Shown: piece after piece, positions 43,940-52,750 of the stretch
Layout of the letters: the number at the start of each line of letters is the position of its first letter
Position numbering within the stretch: the stretch's first letter is position 1
Assembly: GCA_964625575.1 (NCBI GenBank)
Contig: CAZVBQ010000011.1
Span: 1 to 64,000, forward strand
Length of the DNA stretch: 64,000 nucleotides
Source of the DNA: UTCHB3 sp964625575
Lineage (GTDB): Bacteria; Bacteroidota; Ignavibacteria; Ignavibacteriales; Ignavibacteriaceae
Direction: 5' to 3'
Notes under the pieces: model-generated
Databases searched by the model: none
The model's input: only the letters and a program-made list of their open reading frames with translations
Told to the model about the DNA's origin: nothing
Made by a program: the position numbers and the translations under genes

Positions 43940-45130
43940 ATGTCACTGAAAGTATTAATTGCTGATCAGTTTCCCGATAAATATATTAAGAAACTCGAAG
44001 AGCAAGGCCTCGAAGTAAGTTATCAGCCCAAACTTGGCGAGAACGACATTCCGGCCGCTGCAAAGGACGCTGATATAATCGTTGTCCGTTCAACTAAAGT
44101 TAACGAAGAAGCCATCAATTCAGCCGAAAAACTTAATCTTATCATCCGGGCAGGCGCGGGTGTTAATAACATCAACATAGCCGCCGCAAACAAAAAAGGC
44201 GTTTACGTTACCAATTGCCCGGGTAAAAACTCAATCGCTGTTGCTGAACTGGCGGTCGGACTGATGGTCGCGATCGACAGGAAGATCCCTGATAACGTTT
44301 CTGACTTCAGAAATGGTGTATGGAACAAAGGTCTCTACTCAAAGGCTCAGGGTATTTACGGTAAAAACCTCGGGATCATCGGTTTTGGTAACATAGGCAA
44401 GGAAGTTGCAGCGAGAGCGATCGCTTTCGGCATGAACGTTTACGCTAAAGACATCTCTAGAGTTGAAGGCTATGGAGTAAAAGAATTCTCCGAGATGGAA
44501 AAAATCCTCCCAATTCTTGATATCATCACGATCCACCTTCCACTTACTGACGGCACAAAGAAGCTATTCAACCGTGATATGTTCAAACTCATGAAACCGA
44601 ACAGCATCCTGATCAACACTTCAAGAGCGGAAGTGATCGATGAAGATGCCCTGCTTGAAGCCATCGAAGAGAAGAATATTTTCTGTGGTCTTGATGTGTT
44701 CACCGGCGAGCCTGAGGGCAAAACTGGTGAGGTTTCGTCAAAACTTATGAACAACAAGAATATTTACATCACTCACCACATCGGAGCATCAACCGAGCAG
44801 GCTCAGGAAGCCGTAGCGGAAGAAACCGTTAACATCATCAAAGGTTACATCAACAGTGGTGTGATCGCTCACTGGGTAAACAAAGCCCGTTGGGAAGAAT
44901 CACATTATCAGCTCGTGGTTAAACACTATGATAAACCCGGTGTTATTGCTTCAATTCTTAACGTGATGAAAAAAGATGAAGTGAATATCGAGGAAGTTGA
45001 AAACGAGGTTTTTGCCGGTGGACTTGTCGCCAAATGCGCCATCAAACTGAAACAACCCCTGAAACACGACACACTTGAAGAAATCAGGAATATTCCTGAG
45101 ATCATTAATCTTTCACATGTTGAAGTATAA
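43940..45130 (+). CDS. serA: D-3-phosphoglycerate dehydrogenase with ACT domain
   Basis: Catalyses the first step of serine synthesis, 3-phosphoglycerate to 3-phosphohydroxypyruvate. I place the start at 43940 (M-S-L-K-V-L-I) because GGAGAAG lies just upstream; an ATG at 43928 adds four residues. The NAD-binding motif G-I-I-G-F-G-N-I-G-K, the catalytic Arg, Glu and His (last in T-H-H-I-G-A-S-T) and a C-terminal ACT domain (about 325-396) are all present. The ACT domain suggests feedback regulation by serine. It is the last gene of the operon and is followed by heptamer repeats and a terminator. Confidence 0.94.
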   Translation: MSLKVLIADQFPDKYIKKLEEQGLEVSYQPKLGENDIPAAAKDADIIVVRSTKVNEEAINSAEKLNLIIRAGAGVNNINIAAANKKGVYVTNCPGKNSIAVAELAVGLMVAIDRKIPDNVSDFRNGVWNKGLYSKAQGIYGKNLGIIGFGNIGKEVAARAIAFGMNVYAKDISRVEGYGVKEFSEMEKILPILDIITIHLPLTDGTKKLFNRDMFKLMKPNSILINTSRAEVIDEDALLEAIEEKNIFCGLDVFTGEPEGKTGEVSSKLMNNKNIYITHHIGASTEQAQEAVAEETVNIIKGYINSGVIAHWVNKARWEESHYQLVVKHYDKPGVIASILNVMKKDEVNIEEVENEVFAGGLVAKCAIKLKQPLKHDTLEEIRNIPEIINLSHVEV

Positions 45131-45133
45131 TAG

Positions 45134-45182
45134 GTGTTAAGTGTTAAGTGTTAAGTGTTAAGTGTTAAGTGTTAGGTGTTAA
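45134..45182. repeat. Heptamer tandem repeat GTGTTAA, seven copies
   Basis: Seven head-to-tail heptamers (five GTGTTAA, one GTGTTAG, one GTGTTAA) directly follow the serA stop. Two inverted copies (TAACACC) lie at 45293-45306, running into the stop of the convergent gene. Confidence 0.92.
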
Positions 45183-45212
45183 TTTACTTCACTGAACCGC
45201 TTACAGAAACAA

Positions 45213-45244
45213 TTAAGCCGGGTCGACTGATCCGGCTTTTTATT
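45213..45244 (+). terminator. Rho-independent terminator of the add-serA operon
   Basis: AAGCCGG (45215-45221) pairs with CCGGCTT (45232-45238) across a ten-base loop and is followed by a run of T. Confidence 0.87.
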
Positions 45245-45305
45245 AGGCTAAAATTGAGAATTTGCCCACGACTAACAGCGGCCCGAAGCCTATAACACCT
45301 AACAC

Positions 45306-46061
45306 CTAAACCAAAGTGTATTCCGGTATATCCTCGGTAAAGTTATAGTAGTAGGGAGTGGAAACAAGGCTTTGCAGAGCTTCGAGGAGCTCGTCGTTCA
45401 ATTCGAATGACAGATGGTGCAGATTTGCTGAGAGGAACTCGAGGGTACGTTCAGAAATGCCGGTTGTTGAAAGGTATTCACTTCCGAAGTTGAAAAGGTC
45501 GTCGTTCAATTGCCTGATCTTGTGGTGAACCGACTCAAGTGTCTCCTCCCTCGAAGAAATAAGTATGTAAGAGATCAAAGGGTAATTAAAACATTCAACC
45601 GCTTCTTCAACAATGTTCATCCCCAACTCATACCGCCCGGAGAGATAATTGTCGTCGCCCGCTACCAGCAAATTGCTGACATGGTGGATGTCACCGTCAT
45701 ACGTCTCAAGTTTAGGGTCGATTCCGTAAAGTTCTTTGAAGATCATTCTGAGTAGAGTGATATCGTGAAAAGAGATATCTCCCTTCATAGTTATCTGCTG
45801 AACGTCTTTTTCACCCGGTTTGAAGTAGAGGAAATTGTTTGAAAATATTCCTTCGGCAACTATACCGTAACTACCGGAGATGCAAAAATCACCGCCTTGG
45901 TGCAGATCGAGAGGAGGAATTAACGCGATATCGACTTCCCGGTTCTTAACCGCGTCGGGCAGTTTGGAAACGGGCATAAAAATGATCTCACAGCCAAGTT
46001 TGCTCTTTAAAAAGGTTGCAAACATCCCTGTGAGTATGTTAGGAGAGATTCCAAGTTTCAT
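45306..46061 (-). CDS. Periplasmic-binding-fold protein, MqnA/MqnD-like
   Basis: A 251-residue cytoplasmic protein (no signal peptide). The pattern K-L-G-I-S-P-N ... F-M-P-V-S-K-L-P-D-A-V-K-N-R-E-V-D-I-A-L-I-P-P-L-D resembles the MqnA/MqnD proteins of the futalosine menaquinone pathway, which have a periplasmic-binding-protein fold and a 'D-x-A-L-I-P' strand. Later sections are weakly conserved, so it may instead be an unassigned member of the fold. Convergent with serA and upstream of no other gene. Confidence 0.5.
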   Translation of the reverse strand: MKLGISPNILTGMFATFLKSKLGCEIIFMPVSKLPDAVKNREVDIALIPPLDLHQGGDFCISGSYGIVAEGIFSNNFLYFKPGEKDVQQITMKGDISFHDITLLRMIFKELYGIDPKLETYDGDIHHVSNLLVAGDDNYLSGRYELGMNIVEEAVECFNYPLISYILISSREETLESVHHKIRQLNDDLFNFGSEYLSTTGISERTLEFLSANLHHLSFELNDELLEALQSLVSTPYYYNFTEDIPEYTLV

Positions 46062-46063
46062 AA

Positions 46064-46106
46064 AGAAAAAAACAGGCTGCCACGGTTCAAGCCGCGACAG
46101 CCGTTT
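46064..46106 (-). terminator. Terminator of the ribosomal/ATPase superoperon
   Basis: On the minus strand GGCTGTCGCGG pairs with CCGTGGCAGCC (12-bp stem with a mismatch) followed by a long T-tract. It lies just after the rplS stop. Confidence 0.92.
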
Positions 46107-46127
46107 TCCAAATCTGTATGTTTACGA

Positions 46128-46475
46128 TTAACGTAAGTTTTTGTCTTTGATCTTGGCAGCTTTACCGGAGAGCTCTCTGAGGTAGTAAAGTTTCGCTCTG
46201 CGGATCTTTCCTTCTCTTATACGCTCAACTTTGGCAACTTTGGGTGAGTTGAACGGGAAGATCCTCTCAACACCAACACCGCTTGAGATCTTGCGAACTG
46301 TGAAAGTTTTGTTTTCCAGGCTTCCTTTGATGCCAATTACATCACCTTCGAAAGGCTGGATTCTTTCTTTGTCGCCCTCGATAACCCTGACGTGTACCCT
46401 GACTCTGTCACCGATCCTGAATTCATCAAAATCAGTTCTCTTTTCCTCAGGAATAAAATCATAAAGGCTTTTCAT
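46128..46475 (-). CDS. rplS: Large ribosomal subunit protein bL19
   Basis: A 50S subunit protein at the subunit interface. F-R-I-G-D-R-V-R-V-H-V-R-V-I-E-G and F-T-V-R-K-I-S-S-G-V-G-V-E-R are typical. I set the start at 46475 (M-K-S-L-Y-D-F, 115 residues) because it overlaps the trmD stop as ATGA and fits the family length; an open frame extends eleven codons further into trmD. Confidence 0.95.
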   Translation of the reverse strand: MKSLYDFIPEEKRTDFDEFRIGDRVRVHVRVIEGDKERIQPFEGDVIGIKGSLENKTFTVRKISSGVGVERIFPFNSPKVAKVERIREGKIRRAKLYYLRELSGKAAKIKDKNLR

Positions 46476-47164
46476 ACCTGTGCTCCAATCTTGTTTATCT
46501 TTTTCCAAATTTCAGTTAAAATCTTTGACTGTTCTTCTCTCCACAACTTCACTTTTCCGTGATCACCCTGCAGAAGCACATCAGGGACGCTCATCCCCCG
46601 GTACTCGGCAGGCCTTGTGAAGCATGGCGCGCCAATCATATCACCATCTTGAAATGAATCGTCAAGCGCCGATTCACTGTCGTTCAGGACTCCCGGTATC
46701 AGCCGGACTATCGAGTCGACCATTACCATTGCAAGCAATTCACCACCGGTTAAAACAAAATTTCCGATTGATACAATATCAGTGGCGAACGCGAGACGAA
46801 CCCTGTCGTCTATCCCTTTGTAATGTCCGCAAATTATAATGATGTTTTCCATCAGTGAATACCTGTTGGCATCCTGCTGATCATATATTTTACCGTGCGG
46901 CGCGGTAAAAACAATGGCATCATAATTTCTCTCGTTTTTCAGCTTCTCAATTATGTCAAAGAAAGGCTCCACCTTCAGCACCATCCCGGCACCACCTCCG
47001 AAAGCCTTATCGTCGATCATCCGGTGTTTGTCGTATGCATGGTCTCTCAGGTTGTGGACGTGTATCTCAACCTTTTCCTTGTTCTGACCCCGTTTAATAA
47101 TGCTTGAGTTTAACGGACCGTCAAAAAAATCGGGTACCGCGGTGATTATGTCAATCCTCATCAT
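46472..47164 (-). CDS. trmD: tRNA (guanine-N1)-methyltransferase
   Basis: Methylates G37 of tRNAs, preventing frameshifting, as a knotted SPOUT dimer. M-R-I-D-I-I-T-A-V-P-D-F-F, G-G-G-A-G-M-V-L-K and the knot segment S-I-G-N-F-V-L-T-G-G-E are present. It starts within the end of rimM and overlaps rplS by four bases, the standard rpsP-rimM-trmD-rplS order. Either of two tandem ATGs (47164, 47161) could be used. Confidence 0.96.
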   Translation of the reverse strand: MMRIDIITAVPDFFDGPLNSSIIKRGQNKEKVEIHVHNLRDHAYDKHRMIDDKAFGGGAGMVLKVEPFFDIIEKLKNERNYDAIVFTAPHGKIYDQQDANRYSLMENIIIICGHYKGIDDRVRLAFATDIVSIGNFVLTGGELLAMVMVDSIVRLIPGVLNDSESALDDSFQDGDMIGAPCFTRPAEYRGMSVPDVLLQGDHGKVKLWREEQSKILTEIWKKINKIGAQV

Positions 47165-47663
47165 CGTAACCGGGGTAGTTCTCAGAAAGAACCAGAACCT
47201 TTTCCTCTGCTGAAAAACTTTCTATAAAATCACTTATTGCAGGCACGAGCACCTCTTTTCCCTCTTTTCTGACAACGTACACATCATTTGCCGGCAGGAT
47301 CATCACGTCTTCTATAGTGCCAAGCTCTTCATTACGGAAGATCACCTTGCTCCCTATCAGATCGTGTATGAAGTAGGTGTTGGCAGGCAACTTGACGGTT
47401 TCACTCTCCGGAATGTACACATCCTTACCAACCAGGATACCGGCATCAGCTTCAGAATCGAATTTCGCGAACTTCATCAGGATGTCGTTTCCGTCAATTT
47501 TTACTTTTTCCACCTTTAACTGCTTGAATGAAGCGTAGAATTCCAATGAGACCGTTTTAAGCTTTAAAAAACGGTCCGGAAAATCTGAAAAAGATCCTAA
47601 TCGCACAAACCCGTTCTTCCCGTAAACCGAAACTATTCTGGCAATTAGAATGTAACCGTCCAC
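47151..47663 (-). CDS. rimM: Ribosome maturation factor RimM
   Basis: A 170-residue factor that assists assembly of the 30S head by binding uS19. I-A-R-I-V-S-V-Y-G-K-N-G-F-V-R-L-G near the N-terminus is the usual RimM start, and the PRC-barrel half (V-Y-I-P-E ... L-I-G-S-K-V) follows. It is read between khpA and trmD and overlaps trmD by 14 bases. Confidence 0.93.
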   Translation of the reverse strand: MDGYILIARIVSVYGKNGFVRLGSFSDFPDRFLKLKTVSLEFYASFKQLKVEKVKIDGNDILMKFAKFDSEADAGILVGKDVYIPESETVKLPANTYFIHDLIGSKVIFRNEELGTIEDVMILPANDVYVVRKEGKEVLVPAISDFIESFSAEEKVLVLSENYPGYDDED

Positions 47664-47678
47664 GAACCGGAACCGGGT

Positions 47679-47912
47679 TTAGTCAATGATTTCCAATACC
47701 GCCCGTTTGCCTTCCTTAGCTGCCACAGCGGTTAAAAGAATCCGTATCGCCTGAGCGGTCTTGCCTTGTTTACCGATAACTTTACCGACATCATCAGCAT
47801 CGACTCTAAGGGCGAAAACGATTTTTTTTTCCTCCTCGGATCTGACTTCAACGACTACCTTGTCGGGTAAATCGACAAGATGTTTAGAGATGAATTCAAC
47901 AAATTCCTTCAT
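47679..47912 (-). CDS. khpA: KH-domain RNA-binding protein
   Basis: A 77-residue single KH domain with the loop V-I-G-K-Q-G-K-T-A-Q-A-I-R. KhpA proteins bind RNA, often with KhpB, and influence cell division and translation. It occupies the customary position between rpsP and rimM. Confidence 0.94.
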   Translation of the reverse strand: MKEFVEFISKHLVDLPDKVVVEVRSEEEKKIVFALRVDADDVGKVIGKQGKTAQAIRILLTAVAAKEGKRAVLEIID

Positions 47913-47967
47913 TAGGAATCCTCCATTCGAGCAAGGGGGCTTAGATCATAGTTGAGTACAGCGAGAA

Positions 47968-48405
47968 CTATGCGTTCTCTTCAGAAGAAGCACCCTTCAC
48001 TTCTGCTGCACTATCAGAACTCTCAACAACCACTTCCACCGGGGCAGGGGCAGCTTTAACTTCCTTTTTTGGAGCAGGAGCAGGGATATTGCGACCTTCT
48101 CTCCATTTTGCCATATTAGCTTCGATAACATCGGCAGGGAAGTTCTTTCTAATCATCTGTCTTTTATAAAGTATACCGGTCTGACGAAGAAGGCTTCTTA
48201 CGGTATCGGTTGGCTGAGCACCAAATCCGAGCCACTTCAGGGCTTTTTCTTCATCAACAACGATCGTGTGTGGATCAGTCTTCGGGTTATACTGTCCGAC
48301 TGCTTCCAAATACTTTCCGTCTCTCGGTACTCTTGAGTCAACGGCTACAATTTTATAAACGGGCTGTCTTTTCTTGCCCATTCTTTTGAGTCTTAATTTG
48401 ACCAA
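47968..48405 (-). CDS. rpsP: Small ribosomal subunit protein bS16
   Basis: A 30S protein needed for early assembly. M-V-K-L-R-L-K-R-M-G-K-K-R-Q-P-V-Y-K-I-V-A-V-D-S-R is typical. At 145 residues it is longer than the usual 80-90 because of an Ala/Pro/Glu-rich C-terminal tail after about residue 108, as commonly seen in Bacteroidota relatives. Confidence 0.96.
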   Translation of the reverse strand: MVKLRLKRMGKKRQPVYKIVAVDSRVPRDGKYLEAVGQYNPKTDPHTIVVDEEKALKWLGFGAQPTDTVRSLLRQTGILYKRQMIRKNFPADVIEANMAKWREGRNIPAPAPKKEVKAAPAPVEVVVESSDSAAEVKGASSEENA

Positions 48406-48434
48406 ATCTGGTTTCCTCCGGATATCAAATTATT

Positions 48435-49742
48435 TTATTTCTGTTTTCTAAAAAAATTCTGCTTGTTAAGCCGCGTGATCATTGTCTGCATTTCTGTGAA
48501 CTGTTTGATCAAACGGTTAACATCCTGTATCGAAGTGCCGCTTCCTCTCGCTATTCTGCGACGGCGGCTTCCATTCAATATTTTAGGGTTCGATCTCTCT
48601 GCCTTGGTCATTGAGCTTATCATTGCTTCAACTTTTACAAGAGCATTGTCATCAACCTTCTGGTTTTTAACTTGAGAAGGTATCCCCGGTATCATGGCAA
48701 TAAGAGATGAGAGGGATCCCATCTTTTTGATCATCTTTATCTGTTTCAGGAAGTCGTCGAAGTCGAATCTGTTCTTCCTGAGCTTTTCTTCGAGCTCCTC
48801 GGCATCCTTCTGATCGTATGCCTCCTGAGCCTTTTCCACCAGACTGACTACATCACCTTTACCAAGTATCCTTGAAGCAAGGCGGTCAGGGTAGAAAATG
48901 TCCATCGCTTCGAGCTTTTCACCCGTCGAGATGAACTTGATCGGTTTACCAACCACTTCCCTGATTGAAAGGGCGCATCCACCTCTTGAGTCACCGTCAA
49001 GCTTCGTTAGTACAATACCATCAAAATTGACGACATCGTTGAACGATTTCGCGGAATTAACCGCGTCCTGTCCGGTCATTGAGTCAACTACAAAAAGAAC
49101 CTCGGTCGGCTTAACCAATTGTTTAATATCGGCTACTTCCGTCATCAGTTCTTCATCTACATGCAGACGACCCGCTGTATCGATGATGATCAGATCGTTT
49201 CTGTTCTCATCAGCGAACTTAAGGGCATCTGTGGCGATCTTTCGAGCGTCTTTTACTTCAAGGCTGAAAACGGGAACATCTATCTGATTTCCAAGCGTCT
49301 TCAACTGATCAATAGCGGCTGGACGGTAAATGTCTGCTGCCACAAGCAATGGTTTTTTACCCATCGCCTTAAAACGTTTTGCCAGCTTTCCTGAGAAAGT
49401 GGTCTTACCGGAACCCTGAAGACCAACCACCAGCAAGATTGTCTTGCCGGAGGGGTTCAGACTGAGTTCCTGTGAAGTACCGCCGAGCAGGTCGACCAGT
49501 TCATCATAAATTATTTTGGTGATAAGCTGTCCGGGGGTGATCGAGGCAATAACCTCCTGCCCCATCGCCTTAACCCTTACACGCTCAATGAACTCCTTCG
49601 CCACCTTGTAATTAACGTCGGCATCAAGAAGTATCCGGCGGATCTCCCTTACCGTGTCACTTACGTTAGTCTCGGTAAGTTTCCCCTGCCCGCGTATTTT
49701 CTTTAGGGCTAACTCCAGCTTTTCGCTGATATCCTCAAACAT
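48435..49742 (-). CDS. ffh: Signal recognition particle protein Ffh
   Basis: The GTPase that binds signal sequences and SRP RNA to deliver membrane proteins to FtsY. The N domain is followed by the G domain with G-L-Q-G-S-G-K-T-T, D-T-A-G-R and T-K-L-D-G, and by the Met-rich M domain after about residue 325 with the RNA-binding R-R-R-R-I-A-R-G-S-G-T. It sits eight bases after atpG, joining the ATPase and ribosomal gene runs. Confidence 0.97.
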   Translation of the reverse strand: MFEDISEKLELALKKIRGQGKLTETNVSDTVREIRRILLDADVNYKVAKEFIERVRVKAMGQEVIASITPGQLITKIIYDELVDLLGGTSQELSLNPSGKTILLVVGLQGSGKTTFSGKLAKRFKAMGKKPLLVAADIYRPAAIDQLKTLGNQIDVPVFSLEVKDARKIATDALKFADENRNDLIIIDTAGRLHVDEELMTEVADIKQLVKPTEVLFVVDSMTGQDAVNSAKSFNDVVNFDGIVLTKLDGDSRGGCALSIREVVGKPIKFISTGEKLEAMDIFYPDRLASRILGKGDVVSLVEKAQEAYDQKDAEELEEKLRKNRFDFDDFLKQIKMIKKMGSLSSLIAMIPGIPSQVKNQKVDDNALVKVEAMISSMTKAERSNPKILNGSRRRRIARGSGTSIQDVNRLIKQFTEMQTMITRLNKQNFFRKQK

Positions 49743-49750
49743 TCGTCGTG

Positions 49751-50614
49751 CTAACCTTTAAGAGCATTCGCTCCCGAAACAACTTCGAGAAGTTCTTTCG
49801 TGATGGCTGCCTGCCTGGCTTTGTTGTATGTAAGCTTCAGCGACGTGATCAACTCCGACGCGTTTGTTGTCGCGTTCTCCATCGCGGTCATTCTCGCTCC
49901 GAACTCGGCCGCGTTTGAATCGAGAAGAGCCTTCCAAAAGTTGGTCTCAAGATACTGCGGTAAAAGGGAGTTCAGAATATCCTTCTGTGAAGGCTCGAAA
50001 ATGAACATGTCGCCTGACGTGCCTTCCTGAACCTCGAGAGGCACGGGGAGGAACTGCGAAACTATCACTTTCTGAGAGATAACCGACTTAAATTCGTTGT
50101 AAATAAATGTCACCTTGTCGTATTTACCATCCAGATACCCGGTGAGCATCGAAGGGAGTATCTTGCCGACAAATGAGAAATTCAACGAATTGAACAATCC
50201 GGTGAGTTCACCTTCCAATTTGTAATCACGTTTCCTGAAGTGGTCGTAACCCTTCTTTCCAACGCAATACATCAAGGGATTAATTCCCTTGGCTTTCAGA
50301 CTGTTAACGTATGCCGTGGTCTCTTTGATAATATTGGTATTGAAAGCTCCGCAGAGCCCTCTGTCGGCGGTTATTACAACCACCAGCTCGGTCTTTACTT
50401 CCCTCGTTTTAACGAAGGGATTTGTAGCCTTGTCATCCTCTGTGAAGAGATTGCTGACAAGGCTTCCCAATTTATTAGTGTAAGGTCTCGCGCTGATGAT
50501 AGCATCTGTGGCACGGCGTAATTTCGCCGCGGCAACCATTTTCATCGCCTTCGTGATCTGCTGGGTGCTCTTGACACCTTTGATCCTGCTTCTCAGGTCT
50601 CTAAGTGTTGCCAT
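49751..50614 (-). CDS. atpG: F1F0 ATP synthase gamma subunit
   Basis: The central stalk of F1. R-D-L-R-S-R-I-K-G-V-K-S-T-Q-Q-I-T-K-A-M-K-M-V-A at the N-terminus and R-M-T-A-M-E-N-A-T-T-N-A near the C-terminus are diagnostic. It follows atpA by twelve bases. No atpD or atpC follows; ffh is next. Confidence 0.97.
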   Translation of the reverse strand: MATLRDLRSRIKGVKSTQQITKAMKMVAAAKLRRATDAIISARPYTNKLGSLVSNLFTEDDKATNPFVKTREVKTELVVVITADRGLCGAFNTNIIKETTAYVNSLKAKGINPLMYCVGKKGYDHFRKRDYKLEGELTGLFNSLNFSFVGKILPSMLTGYLDGKYDKVTFIYNEFKSVISQKVIVSQFLPVPLEVQEGTSGDMFIFEPSQKDILNSLLPQYLETNFWKALLDSNAAEFGARMTAMENATTNASELITSLKLTYNKARQAAITKELLEVVSGANALKG

Positions 50615-50626
50615 GACTCTTCAGCT

Positions 50627-52171
50627 CTACTTCTTGAATGAAGCGGAAAATTCAACAACTGATTTCTTGATCAGCTCTTCAGTAGCAGGCTTTATCTCTT
50701 TGGCTTCCCTGATGCTCTTAAGGATATCAGGATACTGCCTTTCGATAAACTCGATGTACTCACGCTCGAATTCCTTCACTCTTGATATCTCAACTTCATC
50801 AAGGTAGCCTCTTGTACCAACGTATACCGACACAACCTGTCTCTCAACCGGGATCGGATGATAGATACCCTGTTTCAAAAGTTCCACAAGACGAGATCCT
50901 CTCGCGAGGGTTCTCTGAGTTGATACATCAAGATCACTTCCGAACTTCGCGAAAGCTTCAAGTTCCCTGTACTGGGCAAGATCAAGTTTCAGACTTCCGG
51001 CAACCTTTTTCATCGCTTTGATCTGAGCGTTACCACCCACACGGGAAACGGAGATTCCCACGTTGATGGCAGGACGCACACCCGCGTTGAAGAGGTTGGG
51101 CTCGAGATAGATCTGACCATCGGTGATTGAGATAACGTTTGTAGGAATGTACGCCGAAACGTCACCCTGCTGAGTCTCGATGATCGGAAGTGCGGTCAAT
51201 GAACCGCCACCAAGTTCATCACTCAGCTTTGAAGCTCTCTCAAGAAGTCTTGAGTGGAGATAGAACACGTCACCCGGGTATGCTTCACGTCCCGGAGGCC
51301 TTCTCAAAAGAAGTGAAAGCTCTCTGTATGCGGCTGCCTGTTTTGAAAGATCATCGTAAATTACGAGGGCATGCCTGCCTGAATCCCTGAAAAACTCACC
51401 AAGGCACGCGCCCGAATAAGGAGCAATGAACTGCATGGGAGCAGGGTCTGACGCGGAAGCTGAAATAACCGTGGTGTATGCCATCGCGCCTGTTTCCTGA
51501 AGTTTCGCTACAACCTGTGCAACGGTCGAACGTTTTTGGCCGACGGAAACATAGATACAGTAAACAGGATTAATGCCGAGGGCTTTTGCCTCTTCGGTGT
51601 GTGTAAATTTCTGATTGATGATCGTATCAATAGCAATGGCAGTTTTACCGGTCTGGCGGTCACCGATGATCAACTCTCTCTGACCACGTCCGATCGGGAT
51701 CATGGCGTCAATAGCTGTAATACCGGTCTGAAGCGGCTCTTTAACGGGCTGACGCTGCATAACGCCAAGAGCTTTTTTCTCGATCTCCTGGGTTTTAGTG
51801 GTGTTTATGCTCCCTTTCCCATCAATCGGAATACCAAGCGGGGTAATAACCCTGCCGAGCATTTCTTCACCAACGGGCATTGAAGCAACGAGACCGCTTC
51901 TTCTTACCTCATCACCCTCTTTTACAAGGGATGAATCGCCAAAAAGAGCGCAACCAACAGAGTCTTCTTCAAGGTTAAGAACCATACCAACAACATCATT
52001 TGGGAACCTAACCAGCTCGCTTGCCATTACCTTCGAAAGACCGTAGACTCTCGCTATACCATCACCAACGGAAAGTACGGTACCTGTTTCATAGATATCC
52101 GCTTCCGATTTCTGTCCGGACAATTGCTCTCTGAGTAGATTTGTTATCTCATCCGGTCTGATTTTAATCAT
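50627..52171 (-). CDS. atpA: F1F0 ATP synthase alpha subunit
   Basis: The non-catalytic nucleotide-binding subunit of F1 (514 residues). P-loop G-D-R-Q-T-G-K-T-A-I-A and the signature P-A-I-N-V-G-I-S-V-S-R-V-G-G are present. Length and motifs are normal. Confidence 0.98.
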   Translation of the reverse strand: MIKIRPDEITNLLREQLSGQKSEADIYETGTVLSVGDGIARVYGLSKVMASELVRFPNDVVGMVLNLEEDSVGCALFGDSSLVKEGDEVRRSGLVASMPVGEEMLGRVITPLGIPIDGKGSINTTKTQEIEKKALGVMQRQPVKEPLQTGITAIDAMIPIGRGQRELIIGDRQTGKTAIAIDTIINQKFTHTEEAKALGINPVYCIYVSVGQKRSTVAQVVAKLQETGAMAYTTVISASASDPAPMQFIAPYSGACLGEFFRDSGRHALVIYDDLSKQAAAYRELSLLLRRPPGREAYPGDVFYLHSRLLERASKLSDELGGGSLTALPIIETQQGDVSAYIPTNVISITDGQIYLEPNLFNAGVRPAINVGISVSRVGGNAQIKAMKKVAGSLKLDLAQYRELEAFAKFGSDLDVSTQRTLARGSRLVELLKQGIYHPIPVERQVVSVYVGTRGYLDEVEISRVKEFEREYIEFIERQYPDILKSIREAKEIKPATEELIKKSVVEFSASFKK

Positions 52172-52187
52172 ATATCAAGTCCCATAG

Positions 52188-52748
52188 TTAAATTTTGTTT
52201 AGCGAAACGCCGGCGCTGCTGAAAGTTCTACGCAGTTTGTCCAGCTGATTCTTCACAGATGCGTCAACTACAACTTCATCCGTCCTGGCTACGAAGCCAC
52301 CAAGCAGACCGGGGTTTGTCGTCAACTTCAACTTCAATTTGCATTTGAAGTAGTTTTCAAACTCCTTTTTAAGCTTCGCGACTTCCGCGTCATCAAGTTC
52401 GAAGGCCGAGGAAAGTTCAAGATTCTTGAACCCGGCTTCCCGGTCGGCTACGCTTATATACGCGGCAAAGATCTCCCGGGTAAAGGATAATCTTTCCCTT
52501 ATCCCGAGGAACTCGATAAAGCGGACAAGTGAATCGTCAACATTGCCTTTCAAAATTTTCAGGAGTATGGCAAGTTTATCCGATTCACGGAAAACGGGCG
52601 ATTGAATTACACGGCTAAGATTGTCATTCTCTTTGAAGACGTCCAATATACTTTCAACATCTTCATAGATGGCTTTGGCATTCCCGCCGGTACCCGACTC
52701 CGAATAGAGGGTAGAAGCATATTTGACGGCTACCTTGCTGAAAAACAT
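52188..52748 (-). CDS. atpH: F1F0 ATP synthase delta subunit
   Basis: The 186-residue peripheral-stalk subunit. V-A-V-K-Y-A-S-T-L-Y-S-E at the N-terminus and L-K-L-T-T-N-P-G-L-L-G-G-F-V-A-R in the C-terminal half match the OSCP/delta family. It starts two bases after the atpF stop. Confidence 0.94.
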   Translation of the reverse strand: MFFSKVAVKYASTLYSESGTGGNAKAIYEDVESILDVFKENDNLSRVIQSPVFRESDKLAILLKILKGNVDDSLVRFIEFLGIRERLSFTREIFAAYISVADREAGFKNLELSSAFELDDAEVAKLKKEFENYFKCKLKLKLTTNPGLLGGFVARTDEVVVDASVKNQLDKLRRTFSSAGVSLNKI

Positions 52749-52750
52749 CG

